Below are positions 44,310 to 52,797 of a stretch of 64,000 bases of DNA, in pieces. Source of the stretch: Clostridium manihotivorum (GTDB lineage Bacteria; Bacillota; Clostridia; Clostridiales; Clostridiaceae); assembly GCF_004015185.1 (NCBI RefSeq), contig NZ_CP025746.1:5225776-5289775 (forward strand). Reading direction: 5' to 3'. Numbering within the stretch: the first letter of the stretch is position 1; every line of letters begins with the position of its first letter. The translations under genes and the position numbers were made by a program. The notes under the pieces are model-generated. The model had not been told where the DNA came from. It made no database searches and was given only the letters and a program-made list of their open reading frames with translations.

Positions 44310-44451
44310 CAGAAATTATATAAATTTCTTTAACTAAAACCCTTCACTCCTCTATTTATAAGCTTTTCAAAGCAAAATAAAAAAGCTTTCAAAAAGTATT
44401 GATGTGCTTTACTTTTCGAAAACTTTTCAAAGCACATTAATAATGTGCTTT
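44310..44451 (-). promoter_or_regulatory. Candidate activator-binding region and hairpin
   Basis: The 140 bases upstream of the sigma-54 promoter hold several near-copies of CTTTNGAAAAG/CTTTTC (44365-44371, 44384-44392, 44413-44428) and a hairpin of AAAGCACATTA with TAATGTGCTTT (44429-44451) at the end of the activator gene. Such repeats are where LevR-type activators usually bind. The hairpin may also end the activator transcript. Confidence 0.5.
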
Positions 44452-47140
44452 ATTTTGCTTTATTTTTCATAGTAAATAGATTCATGAGATAACATATCTC
44501 ATCCTCAGAAATAACAATTGTATATTTAGTATTAAGCAATGCACATTCACTTTTAATCAATCTATACAATTCTAAGTTTTCTCTTATATAGCTTTCTTTA
44601 TTTCTATAAGTTTCAATAACTTCATTGCCACTTAATCTATCCACCATAACTGCCATATGAAGAGTTATTCCTATCAATGCATTTGAGGTAAGCTTTATAT
44701 TCATTGCCTTTGTCACATTCTTACAGAATCTTTTTATATCCTTAACTATTGATTTTCCATCGATATTTCTTAATTGATGTTCTAAGGTTTCCTCCATCTT
44801 TATATAAACTTTTTCTCTATCTATTAAATCTTGTATATTTTCAGAGGCTTCTCCTTCTATAACATCATCTAGCTTAAACTGTATATAATCAGATTCTAGA
44901 TCAAAGGGGCTAACTATACATAATATCTCATATTTGTTTGCTAGCTTTTCTAATCTATCATATATATTCTCTTTTCCTATAAAGTTCACCGGAACTATAT
45001 CAAGCAGACTACTATCAAACTTAAGAGTTCTTTCTAATATTCCCTTCATAGCTTTTGCACCACCTTCTCCCGTAGTACAAATTGTTACTATAGCAAGCTT
45101 CTTCTCCTCGCTGCCTTCTGGTATATAATCTAATGAACTATTATCGTATAGATTATTGACCTCTAAGGTTTCTCTATATATATCATCTAAAGAATAACCA
45201 AGCATTGCTTTTCTAGTAGCCTCAATGCAATGTAGGGTACTTACCAAAGGAATAGTTCTTGTCTTTATTTTAAATTCTTTTTCTATCTCTCTTCCAAAGG
45301 TTGCAAGTGATCCCATATCTACTAAGAACAATATCTCTTTATCTATATTATTCTGCTTAATGTATTCTTTAATCTTTTCCAGAGTTATCTGAGGTTTCTC
45401 GTCTATTGGTGCATTTATTCCTCTAGAATAATTAGCTCCTAGTAGCCCATTCACTGCATCAGCCATAGAGGTAGCTGTGGTTTCTCCATGTGCTATAATA
45501 ATAATCTTAACGTTATTATAAGATTTCTTAAGCGCCTCATTATGATAGGTTAGAAACATTGTTATAAATCCAGCCTCATCCACAGGTATCTCAACATCTA
45601 GAGATTGCTCTAGTATTTTTAGGACATCTATGGCTACATTAAACTCTTTACTATATTGTTTTCTAATATTATTAAGCTCTAGGTTTTCTATCTTCTTATT
45701 TCTTCTTATTCTATCCACAGCATTATTTATGTGAACTGCTAGTCCATAATATATTTGCTTATCTAACTTTCTTTTTAGTTCCTCTTCACAGAAATTAATT
45801 ACTTTTTCAACAACCTTAATTATATGAGGCTCTACTATTGTTTCCAAGTTAGCTGTATCTACCTTGTAATTGAATTTATTAATATACTTTTTAAAATAAT
45901 CTTCTATGTTATTTTCAATTTCTTTCTCGAATTCTGTACCTCTTATACCCTTTGCTTTAAGATCCCTCGTTTTCATCTCAAGCATCTCATAGATGTTCTC
46001 ATCATAACTATTCTCTTCGAAGATCATCTTTTCTTCGTCTTTATCAAAAATACAATATCGCTTATTTATGTCAACCAGCTTATTCCATAACTGTCTGTGC
46101 TCTATTTCCTTATATAATCCTTCTCTTATATAGCTTGGCAAATCCAAACTGCTTATGCTGATTTCATCTTTTCTATTGGATAAAAAATCAGCATAGGCTC
46201 TAGCACAAGCAAGCTGTATGTCTGACTTAAGCTGCCCCACATTGCTTTTACATTCATAAAATAAAAATGCCTTTATTGAGTTTATTGATACCTTTATACT
46301 CTTCCCAAGCCTTCCTGACTCCTCTAACATAAACTGCTTTATAAGATTAAATCGCTCTTCTATTCCTCTATTTCTTAAGGCTGGTATAGTTATTACCATT
46401 GGAATTCTTCTTGTAAAGGTCTGAAGTAACGTTGTATCAGGATTTTCAGTGGTAGCGGCTATAATAAGTACCTTTGCACTTCTTTCACTTTCTGTTTCAC
46501 CAAGTCTTCTGTACAAGCCTCTGTCCATAAAAGTGAAAAACATCTCTTGCCCTTCTGCTGGCAATCTATGTACTTCATCTAGAAACAATATTCCACCATC
46601 TGCTTTTTCTAATAGCCCAGCTTTGTCAAAATCCGCTCCAGTATACGCTCCCTTTTTCACCCCAAAAAGCTGTCCTAATAAAAGCTGAGGATTGTTAGCA
46701 TAATCTGCACAGTTAAAGGTTATAAATGGACTTTCCTTAGGCCTTACCCCCATCTCTGTGGCGTATTTATATATCAAGCCAGCAAAGGTTGACTTACCTA
46801 CTCCAGTTTCTCCAAGAAGCAATATATTCATTCCATTAGGAGGATAAAGTATAGCAGCCTTAGCCTGTTCTAAAGCCGTATAAAGACTAGGGTTAACTTC
46901 TGAAAAATTATTAATTACTGAGGTATTATTCTCAATCTTCTCTTCATCCACTGCTATAAATAAGGTTGGTTTTCCTTTTATCTTAACTGCCTTTCCTGCG
47001 CTAGCTAGTATATTCAAGTCATTGCTTACATTGCCTCTCATAAGTCCCAATTCCTCGGCAAGCTCTGAAGCAGATACTCCATTAGGCTTTGAAACCTTTA
47101 TCTCTTTAAGCTTACTGAGAATCAAATCAATTCTTTTCAT
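44450..47140 (-). CDS. LevR/CelR-type sigma-54 activator with PTS regulation domains
   Basis: An 896-residue regulator. Order of domains: N-terminal helix-turn-helix (about 1-60), AAA+ sigma-54 interaction domain with Walker A LLGETGVGKST (108-118) and the sigma-54 contact loop GAYTGA (164-169), PRD (about 430-540), EIIA-mannose-like domain with phospho-His in IIIAHGETTAT (about 555-680), EIIB-like segment and a second PRD at the C-terminus (LIGITLHMAVMVDRL). PTS proteins phosphorylate these domains and so couple activity to sugar supply. It should switch on the PTS operon next to it at its sigma-54 promoter. ATG 47140 follows GTGAGGTGAA. Confidence 0.94.
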   Translation of the reverse strand: MKRIDLILSKLKEIKVSKPNGVSASELAEELGLMRGNVSNDLNILASAGKAVKIKGKPTLFIAVDEEKIENNTSVINNFSEVNPSLYTALEQAKAAILYPPNGMNILLLGETGVGKSTFAGLIYKYATEMGVRPKESPFITFNCADYANNPQLLLGQLFGVKKGAYTGADFDKAGLLEKADGGILFLDEVHRLPAEGQEMFFTFMDRGLYRRLGETESERSAKVLIIAATTENPDTTLLQTFTRRIPMVITIPALRNRGIEERFNLIKQFMLEESGRLGKSIKVSINSIKAFLFYECKSNVGQLKSDIQLACARAYADFLSNRKDEISISSLDLPSYIREGLYKEIEHRQLWNKLVDINKRYCIFDKDEEKMIFEENSYDENIYEMLEMKTRDLKAKGIRGTEFEKEIENNIEDYFKKYINKFNYKVDTANLETIVEPHIIKVVEKVINFCEEELKRKLDKQIYYGLAVHINNAVDRIRRNKKIENLELNNIRKQYSKEFNVAIDVLKILEQSLDVEIPVDEAGFITMFLTYHNEALKKSYNNVKIIIIAHGETTATSMADAVNGLLGANYSRGINAPIDEKPQITLEKIKEYIKQNNIDKEILFLVDMGSLATFGREIEKEFKIKTRTIPLVSTLHCIEATRKAMLGYSLDDIYRETLEVNNLYDNSSLDYIPEGSEEKKLAIVTICTTGEGGAKAMKGILERTLKFDSSLLDIVPVNFIGKENIYDRLEKLANKYEILCIVSPFDLESDYIQFKLDDVIEGEASENIQDLIDREKVYIKMEETLEHQLRNIDGKSIVKDIKRFCKNVTKAMNIKLTSNALIGITLHMAVMVDRLSGNEVIETYRNKESYIRENLELYRLIKSECALLNTKYTIVISEDEICYLMNLFTMKNKAK

Positions 47141-47234
47141 TAATCAATTCACCTCACTGTTCCCTTTACTTTTGTTAATGATATACCAATTCCACCCAAC
47201 AGGACATTATTCTATCCTTTAATACAACTATAAT

Positions 47235-48095
47235 TTACTTTACCATTGCCTCATAATACTGTTTTGGTGTAATACCATACTCATTTTTAAAGGCTCTAAA
47301 GAAATTAGAATAATCTCCAAACCCACATTGTTTGTATACATCAATTATAGGAATCTCCTTGAGAATCAACTCCTTAGCCTCTATGAGTTTTTTCTGAACT
47401 ATATATCTATGAATTGTGGTTCCTGTATATTTTTTAAACTCTCTAGACAAATGGAACTTACTTAAGTAAAACTGTTCTGCTATTTCATCAACAGTTATAT
47501 CATCCTCTATATGATTATTTATGTACTCTATTATTCCATCTATAAGATTACTTTTCTTTATATCTACACCTAACTCTGTATCTTCCTTAAAGGTAAGATT
47601 ATTTATATGCACCATAAGTTCTGTGATATAAGCCTTATAAAGAAGTTCATAACCAAAACCCTTATAGTTTTCAAGATCTACTAACTTATTAAGTATGAAT
47701 CTTATATTTTTTTGTTGCTCAAAATCTACACTTAGTACATTTTTTTTATTTATTCCTTCAAAACAAAGAGAAAGATCTATTTCCTCATTTGAAAGACTTT
47801 TTAAAAAGCCTCTATTTATCCAAAGAACGATCCTTTCATAGTATGCTTCTTCAGAATTTATCACCGCTTGGTGGAGTTCCTTGGAATTAATTAAGACCAA
47901 ATTGCCAGCTTCTAATTTATAGGCTTTACCTTCAATTAAATAAGTAACATCTCCTGCTATAAAGAAATAGATTTCATAAAAATCATGGTGGTGTATATTT
48001 ATATTTCTTATGTCGCTATTCAAATAATGATATATCTCATAATCACTAGATAGCATATACTGACGAGTTTGATACTCATGAGTTCTTTTCTTCAC
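47235..48095 (-). CDS. AraC-family transcriptional regulator
   Basis: A 286-residue regulator: cupin sensor domain (HHHDFYEIYFFIAGDVTYLIEG, LVLINSKELHQ) and C-terminal AraC helix-turn-helices (ITVDEIAEQFYLSKFHLSREF, then IDVYKQCGFGDYSNFFRAFK and GITPKQYYE). GTG 48095 is 9 bases after GGAGG; a longer frame to 48122 passes through that site. It is divergent from uxaC, so control of the glucuronate operon by a uronate is the natural inference. Confidence 0.9.
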   Translation of the reverse strand: MKKRTHEYQTRQYMLSSDYEIYHYLNSDIRNINIHHHDFYEIYFFIAGDVTYLIEGKAYKLEAGNLVLINSKELHQAVINSEEAYYERIVLWINRGFLKSLSNEEIDLSLCFEGINKKNVLSVDFEQQKNIRFILNKLVDLENYKGFGYELLYKAYITELMVHINNLTFKEDTELGVDIKKSNLIDGIIEYINNHIEDDITVDEIAEQFYLSKFHLSREFKKYTGTTIHRYIVQKKLIEAKELILKEIPIIDVYKQCGFGDYSNFFRAFKNEYGITPKQYYEAMVK

Positions 48096-48167
48096 TATCC
48101 CCCACCTCCTAACTTCTAGCACTTCAAATTACATATATTATCTTTTATCTATATTAACTTACTGTAA

Positions 48168-48270
48168 CTACTGTTTTATTAAAATTAAGTAGTCCTTAAA
48201 GAGCTGCTATATGCCCGAGCTATTTTAGCCTAAAGCATCAGACCTCTGTCCACTTAACTTCAATAAACAA
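48168..48270. repeat. Inverted-repeat element, family A (diverged)
   Basis: CTGTTTTATTAAAATTAAGTAGTCC at the left and TGTCCACTTAACTTCAATAAAC at the right, with GAGCTGCTATATGCCCGAGC inside, as in other copies. It lies between the divergent AraC and uxaC genes. Confidence 0.55.
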
Positions 48271-48443
48271 TTTAAAAATAATATTATTTTACCTGAGCAA
48301 TTTTTGCAAGTTATATAGCAATAATAACATATTTAATATCAGCCATAAAGCTTATAATTAAGGCAAGTTAGATGTATTTGTTTTCAACGGCATTCTAATT
48401 ATGTTTATAATGTCAGATAAAGGTATAAAAACGAGGTGATTAC

Positions 48444-49838
48444 TTGTTAGATAACAATTTTATGTTAAAAGGAAAAACAGCAAAATTACTTTATGATAAC
48501 ATTGCAAAAAATGCTCCAATATATGACTATCACTGCCACCTATCAGCAAAAGAAATATATGAGGATAAAGTATTTAGTAATATCTCTAAGATTTTTCTTG
48601 AATTCGATCACTATAAGTGGAGAGCCCTGAGATATGCTGGAGTACCTGAAGCCTATATAACTGGCGATGCAAGTGATTTTGATAAATTTAAAATGTGGGC
48701 AAGAACTTGTGAAAGATTAATTGGAAGTCCACTATACCACTGGACTAACATGGAGCTAAAAAACTTCTTTGGCTTAAGTGAAATGCTAAAGGAGAGCAAT
48801 GCTGAAAAGATATATGAATACTGCAATAATAAGATATCAGAAGAAGCTTTGTCTCCTGTAAAGTTTATTAATAACTCTAAGGTAAAACTAATCTGCACAA
48901 CAGATGATCCTATTGATAACTTAGAGTATCATAAACTACTAAGTAAGAAACAACTAGAATTCAAGGCGCTTCCAACCTTTAGACCAGATAAGGCTCTTAA
49001 TATATCAAAGGATGATTACTTAGATTATTTAAAGACCTTATCCAATAGCTGTTCTGTAGAAATTTATAACTATCAAACTTTAATAACTGCACTGAAGAAA
49101 CGTATAGAATATTTTGCTCAGGTTGGCTGCAAGCTTTCTGATCACTCTCTTGAAAGCTTAAACTATTATGATACTGATGAAACTGAAGTATCAGCAATAT
49201 TTAGAAAAAGGTTATTTGAGAATAACCTATCCTTTGAAGAGATTGAAAAATTCAAATGTTTCACACTTAAAATGCTAGCTGCGGAATATGATAAAAACAA
49301 ATGGGTAATGCAGCTTCACATAGGTGCAATGAGAAACAATAATGAGCTAATGTTCAAAAAGCTTGGCGCTGATGCTGGTTTTGATATCATGAACGATTTT
49401 AATATAGCGCCTCACCTATCGAAATTAATAGCTTCAATGGATAGAGAAGCTGCTCTACCTAAAACAATAATATACACTTTAAACTCAAAGGATAACCTTG
49501 TGCTTTCATCACTTCCTCACTGCTTTGGACAAGATGGTATCCAAGGAAAAGTTCAATTTGGAGCTGCTTGGTGGTTTAATGATCACAAAGAAGGAATTTA
49601 TGAACACTTAAAGGTTCTTTCAAGTCAAGGTACCTTAGCCTACTTTGTTGGTATGCTTACAGATTCAAGAAGCTTTTTATCCTATGCAAGACATGATTAC
49701 TTTAGAAGAATTTTGTGTAGTTATATAGGCTCTCTAGTAGATGATGAAGAGTTCGAAGATGATGCTGAGATCTTAAAAGAAATTATTGAAGGAATATGCT
49801 TTAAAAATATAAAAAATTATTTAGAATTGGAGGATTAA
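48444..49838 (+). CDS. uxaC: Glucuronate isomerase
   Basis: A 464-residue uronate isomerase that converts D-glucuronate to D-fructuronate (and galacturonate to tagaturonate). Family text: APIYDYHCHLSAKEIYEDK with metal-binding His pair, DHYKWRALRYAGVPE, LICTTDDPID, MQLHIGAMRNNN and the C-terminal YFVGMLTDSRSFLSYARHDYFRRILC. TTG 48444 follows GAGGTGATTAC. It is the first gene of the uronate operon, 4 bases ahead of uxuA. A TATAAT -10 is at 48406-48411. Confidence 0.96.
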   Translation: MLDNNFMLKGKTAKLLYDNIAKNAPIYDYHCHLSAKEIYEDKVFSNISKIFLEFDHYKWRALRYAGVPEAYITGDASDFDKFKMWARTCERLIGSPLYHWTNMELKNFFGLSEMLKESNAEKIYEYCNNKISEEALSPVKFINNSKVKLICTTDDPIDNLEYHKLLSKKQLEFKALPTFRPDKALNISKDDYLDYLKTLSNSCSVEIYNYQTLITALKKRIEYFAQVGCKLSDHSLESLNYYDTDETEVSAIFRKRLFENNLSFEEIEKFKCFTLKMLAAEYDKNKWVMQLHIGAMRNNNELMFKKLGADAGFDIMNDFNIAPHLSKLIASMDREAALPKTIIYTLNSKDNLVLSSLPHCFGQDGIQGKVQFGAAWWFNDHKEGIYEHLKVLSSQGTLAYFVGMLTDSRSFLSYARHDYFRRILCSYIGSLVDDEEFEDDAEILKEIIEGICFKNIKNYLELED

Positions 49839-49842
49839 TATT

Positions 49843-50898
49843 ATGAAATTATCATTTAGATGGTATGGGGCTGACGATGCTGTTACGCTTCAATATATTA
49901 GACAAATCCCAAGTATGTACAGTATTGTAACTGCTGTTTACGATGTTCCTGTAGGAGAAAAATGGAGCATGGAAAGTATTCTTAAGTTAAAAGCTGATGT
50001 AGAAGCTGCTAACTTAAAGTTCGATGTGATAGAGAGTGTCCCAGTACATGAGGATATAAAACTTGGACTTCCATCAAGAGATAGATATATAGAAAACTAT
50101 AAAGAAAATATAAGAAGCCTTGCAAAAGCAGGAGTTAAGGTAATATGTTATAACTTCATGCCAGTATTTGACTGGACAAGAACTCAGCTTGATAAGGTAT
50201 TAGAGGATGGTTCAACTGCACTTGTTTACTATAAGGAGCAATTAGAAAAAATGGACCCACTTACTGGTGAACTATCACTTCCTGGTTGGGATTCCAGCTA
50301 CACTAAGTATCAACTAGCTGACTTATTTGATAAGTACTCAAAGGTTGATGAGGAAGCGTTATGGAGCAACTTAGAATACTTCTTAAAGCAAATCATCCCT
50401 GTGGCAGAGCAATGTGATATAAAGATGGCTATTCATCCAGATGATCCTCCTTACAATATTTTTGGTCTTCCAAGAATTATAACTAATGAAAAAAATCTTG
50501 ATAGATTCTTAAAACTTGTAGATAGCAAATATAATGGTCTTACTTTCTGTACAGGTTCTCTTGGATCAGCAAGCTTTAATGATATCGTAAAAATGGTAGA
50601 TAAATATTCTAGCCAAGGACGTATTCACTTCATGCATGTTAGAAATGTAAAACTTCTTGAAGATGGAAGCTTTGAAGAAAGTGCTCACTACTCCCCTTGC
50701 GGCTCTTTAGATATAGTTGAAATAATGAAAGTACTTCATAAGAATAATTTTGACGGATACCTTCGTCCTGACCATGGAAGAATGATCTGGGGTGAAACAG
50801 GTAGACCTGGCTATGGCTTATATGACCGTGCATTAGGTGCTATGTATATCAGTGGTATATGGGAAGCTCTTGAAAAAACAAGTAAAGGAGATAAATAA
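49843..50898 (+). CDS. uxuA: Mannonate dehydratase
   Basis: A 351-residue enzyme that dehydrates D-mannonate to 2-keto-3-deoxygluconate. Start MKLSFRWYGADDAVTLQYIRQIP, then YNFMPVFDWTRT, KMAIHPDDPP, LTFCTGSLG and DGYLRPDHGRMIWGE with the metal-binding Cys/His residues. ATG 49843 follows TTGGAGGAT, 4 bases after uxaC. Normal length. Confidence 0.97.
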   Translation: MKLSFRWYGADDAVTLQYIRQIPSMYSIVTAVYDVPVGEKWSMESILKLKADVEAANLKFDVIESVPVHEDIKLGLPSRDRYIENYKENIRSLAKAGVKVICYNFMPVFDWTRTQLDKVLEDGSTALVYYKEQLEKMDPLTGELSLPGWDSSYTKYQLADLFDKYSKVDEEALWSNLEYFLKQIIPVAEQCDIKMAIHPDDPPYNIFGLPRIITNEKNLDRFLKLVDSKYNGLTFCTGSLGSASFNDIVKMVDKYSSQGRIHFMHVRNVKLLEDGSFEESAHYSPCGSLDIVEIMKVLHKNNFDGYLRPDHGRMIWGETGRPGYGLYDRALGAMYISGIWEALEKTSKGDK

Positions 50899-50899
50899 G

Positions 50900-51757
50900 A
50901 TGAAATTACCTTTTAATATAGATTTAAAAGACAAAGTTGTAGTAATAACAGGAGGAGCTGGAGTACTTGGAAGTTCCTGGACTGATGCCCTTGCTGAATG
51001 TGGTGCAAAGGTTGCAATACTTGATTTAAGTCTAGAAAATGCTGAAAAGAAGGCTGCTGAAGTTGTTGCAAATGGTAAAATGGCTATTGGTGTTGAAGCC
51101 AATGTGCTTAATAAAGCTAGTCTTAAAAAGGCTCATGAAGTAGTATCAGATAAGTTCGGTCCTTGTGACATACTTATAAATGGTGCTGGTGGAAACAATC
51201 CAAAGGGTACAACTACTAAGGAATATTTATATGAAGAAGACTTAAAAGAAGGCAATGAAGACCTTATAACCTTCTTCGATCTTGATGAAAATGGAGTAAG
51301 ATTTGTATTTGATTTAAACTTCCTTGGAACACTGCTTCCAACTCAAGAATTCGCAAAAGATATGATAGGAAGAAAGGGCTGCAGCATTATAAATATTTCA
51401 TCAATGAATGCCTTTACTCCACTTACAAAAATCCCTGCATATTCAGGTGCAAAAGCTGCTATATCAAACTTTACTCAGTGGCTTGCAGTTCACTTCTCAA
51501 AGGTTGGAATAAGAGTAAATGCTATAGCACCAGGCTTCTTCGTAACTAAGCAAAATGAAGCATTACTTAAGAATGCTGATGGAAGCTATACTGAACGTTC
51601 ACATAAGATACTAAACAGCACTCCAATGGGAAGGTTTGGAGAAGCTGAAGAGCTTATCGGTGCACTTCTATTCTTAATAAATGAAGATGCTTCAAGCTTT
51701 GTTAATGGTATAGTAATCCCAATAGATGGCGGCTTCTCCGCTTACTCAGGGGTATAA
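50900..51757 (+). CDS. SDR-family D-mannonate oxidoreductase (fructuronate reductase)
   Basis: A 285-residue short-chain dehydrogenase: VVITGGAGVLGSSW cofactor motif, INGAGGNNPKG, INISSMNAF, YSGAKAAISNF active site and C-terminal NGIVIPIDGGFSAYSGV. It is not the long-chain UxuB type. In Firmicute uronate operons SDR enzymes of this kind fill the fructuronate-to-mannonate step, and here it sits exactly where that step is needed. ATG 50900 follows AAAGGAG, overlapping the uxuA stop region. Confidence 0.88.
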   Translation: MKLPFNIDLKDKVVVITGGAGVLGSSWTDALAECGAKVAILDLSLENAEKKAAEVVANGKMAIGVEANVLNKASLKKAHEVVSDKFGPCDILINGAGGNNPKGTTTKEYLYEEDLKEGNEDLITFFDLDENGVRFVFDLNFLGTLLPTQEFAKDMIGRKGCSIINISSMNAFTPLTKIPAYSGAKAAISNFTQWLAVHFSKVGIRVNAIAPGFFVTKQNEALLKNADGSYTERSHKILNSTPMGRFGEAEELIGALLFLINEDASSFVNGIVIPIDGGFSAYSGV

Positions 51758-51773
51758 TATTACCAACAATTAT

Positions 51774-52000
51774 GTTTAGGCACTGTGTTGAAATTTAGGT
51801 GTCGCTCCTCCGATGTTTTGATGAACTTCGCAAAGAATTAATATGATTTCCTCATATTCCATGGCTAAAACTGTAAACTCACTACGTTCGAACAGTACAG
51901 TTTTTAACGCCATTACATCTGAGAAAACCATTTAACTCTAATAGCTTGTTCATATAACATCTACCCTAGCAACACCTAAATTTCAACTATGCTCTAAAAC
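51774..52000. repeat. Inverted-repeat element, family A, longest copy
   Basis: TGTTTAGGCACTGTGTTGAAATTTAGGTGT on the left and ACACCTAAATTTCAACTATGCTCTAAAAC on the right are inverted. The arms carry AAATTTAGGTGT instead of the usual AAATTAAGTGGT, the same change in both arms. The interior contains CGCAAAGAATTAATATGA and a second palindrome AAAACTG...CAGTTTT. It separates the SDR gene from eda. Confidence 0.7.
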
Positions 52001-52033
52001 AAAATCTAATACTAAAAACTCTAGAGGTGTAAA

Positions 52034-52699
52034 ATGCAAAGATTAGAAACTATAAAGAAGTTAAGTGAATATGGACTTGTAGCTGTTATAAGAGCTAACT
52101 CAAAAGAAGAAGGTATAAAGATCGTTGAGGCTGTAAAAAAAGGTGGAATTAAGGCTTTGGAAATAACCATGACGGTTCCAGGTGCTTTAGATATAATAAA
52201 AGAACTGTCTGAGATTTATAAAGATGATAAGGACATACTTATAGGAGCTGGAACTGTGCTTGATCCTGAGACTGCAAGAGCTTGTATTTTAGCAGGAGCA
52301 AAGTACATAGTAAGCCCTAGTTTAAATCCTGAAACTGTGAAGCTTTGCAATAGATATAGAATTGCCATAATGACTGGTATAATGACAGTTAAAGAAGCTG
52401 TAGAAGCTCTTGAACTTGGAGTTGAGATCATAAAAGTGTTTCCTGGCAATGCCTTTGGGCCATCCATAATAAGCTCCTTCAAAGGACCTATACCGCAAGG
52501 TAACTTCATGCCAACCGGCGGAGTAAATCTTGACAATGTAAAGGACTGGATTAAAGCTGGTGCCATTGCAGTTGGTACAGGCAGTGACTTGACTAAAGGT
52601 GCTAGCACCGGCAATTATGAGTTAGTTACAGAAACTGCTGCTAAGTTTGTTGATGCAGTTAGAGTAGCTAGAGATATTTTAGTTTCAAATAAAATATAA
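52034..52699 (+). CDS. eda: KHG/KDPG aldolase
   Basis: A 221-residue class I aldolase that splits KDPG into pyruvate and glyceraldehyde-3-phosphate. Family motifs are LVAVIRANSKEEG, ALEITMTVPGALD with catalytic Glu, IGAGTVLD, and the Schiff-base Lys in AKYIVSPSLN; GVEIIKVFPGNAFGP and PTGGVNLDN complete the site. ATG 52034 follows AGAGGTG. It ends the uronate gene group. A family A element lies between it and the preceding SDR gene, so it may be read through or have its own promoter. Confidence 0.96.
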   Translation: MQRLETIKKLSEYGLVAVIRANSKEEGIKIVEAVKKGGIKALEITMTVPGALDIIKELSEIYKDDKDILIGAGTVLDPETARACILAGAKYIVSPSLNPETVKLCNRYRIAIMTGIMTVKEAVEALELGVEIIKVFPGNAFGPSIISSFKGPIPQGNFMPTGGVNLDNVKDWIKAGAIAVGTGSDLTKGASTGNYELVTETAAKFVDAVRVARDILVSNKI

Positions 52700-52725
52700 C
52701 TTATCAGATTATTTACAAAATAAAA

Positions 52726-52763
52726 AAAATTCACTAAAGTTATCTTCTTTAGTGAATTTTTGT
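52726..52763 (+). terminator. Rho-independent terminator after eda
   Basis: AAAATTCACTAAAG pairs with CTTTAGTGAATTTT around a 7-base loop, followed by TTG. It closes the uronate operon. Confidence 0.88.
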
Positions 52764-52797
52764 GTATATGCCTTTCCGTATGTCATAACCCAAAGAA

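Noticed and set aside
50900..51757. Calling the uronate SDR gene uxuB
   Set aside because: UxuB of enteric bacteria is a long-chain mannitol-dehydrogenase-type enzyme; this is a short-chain enzyme, so I left the symbol empty.
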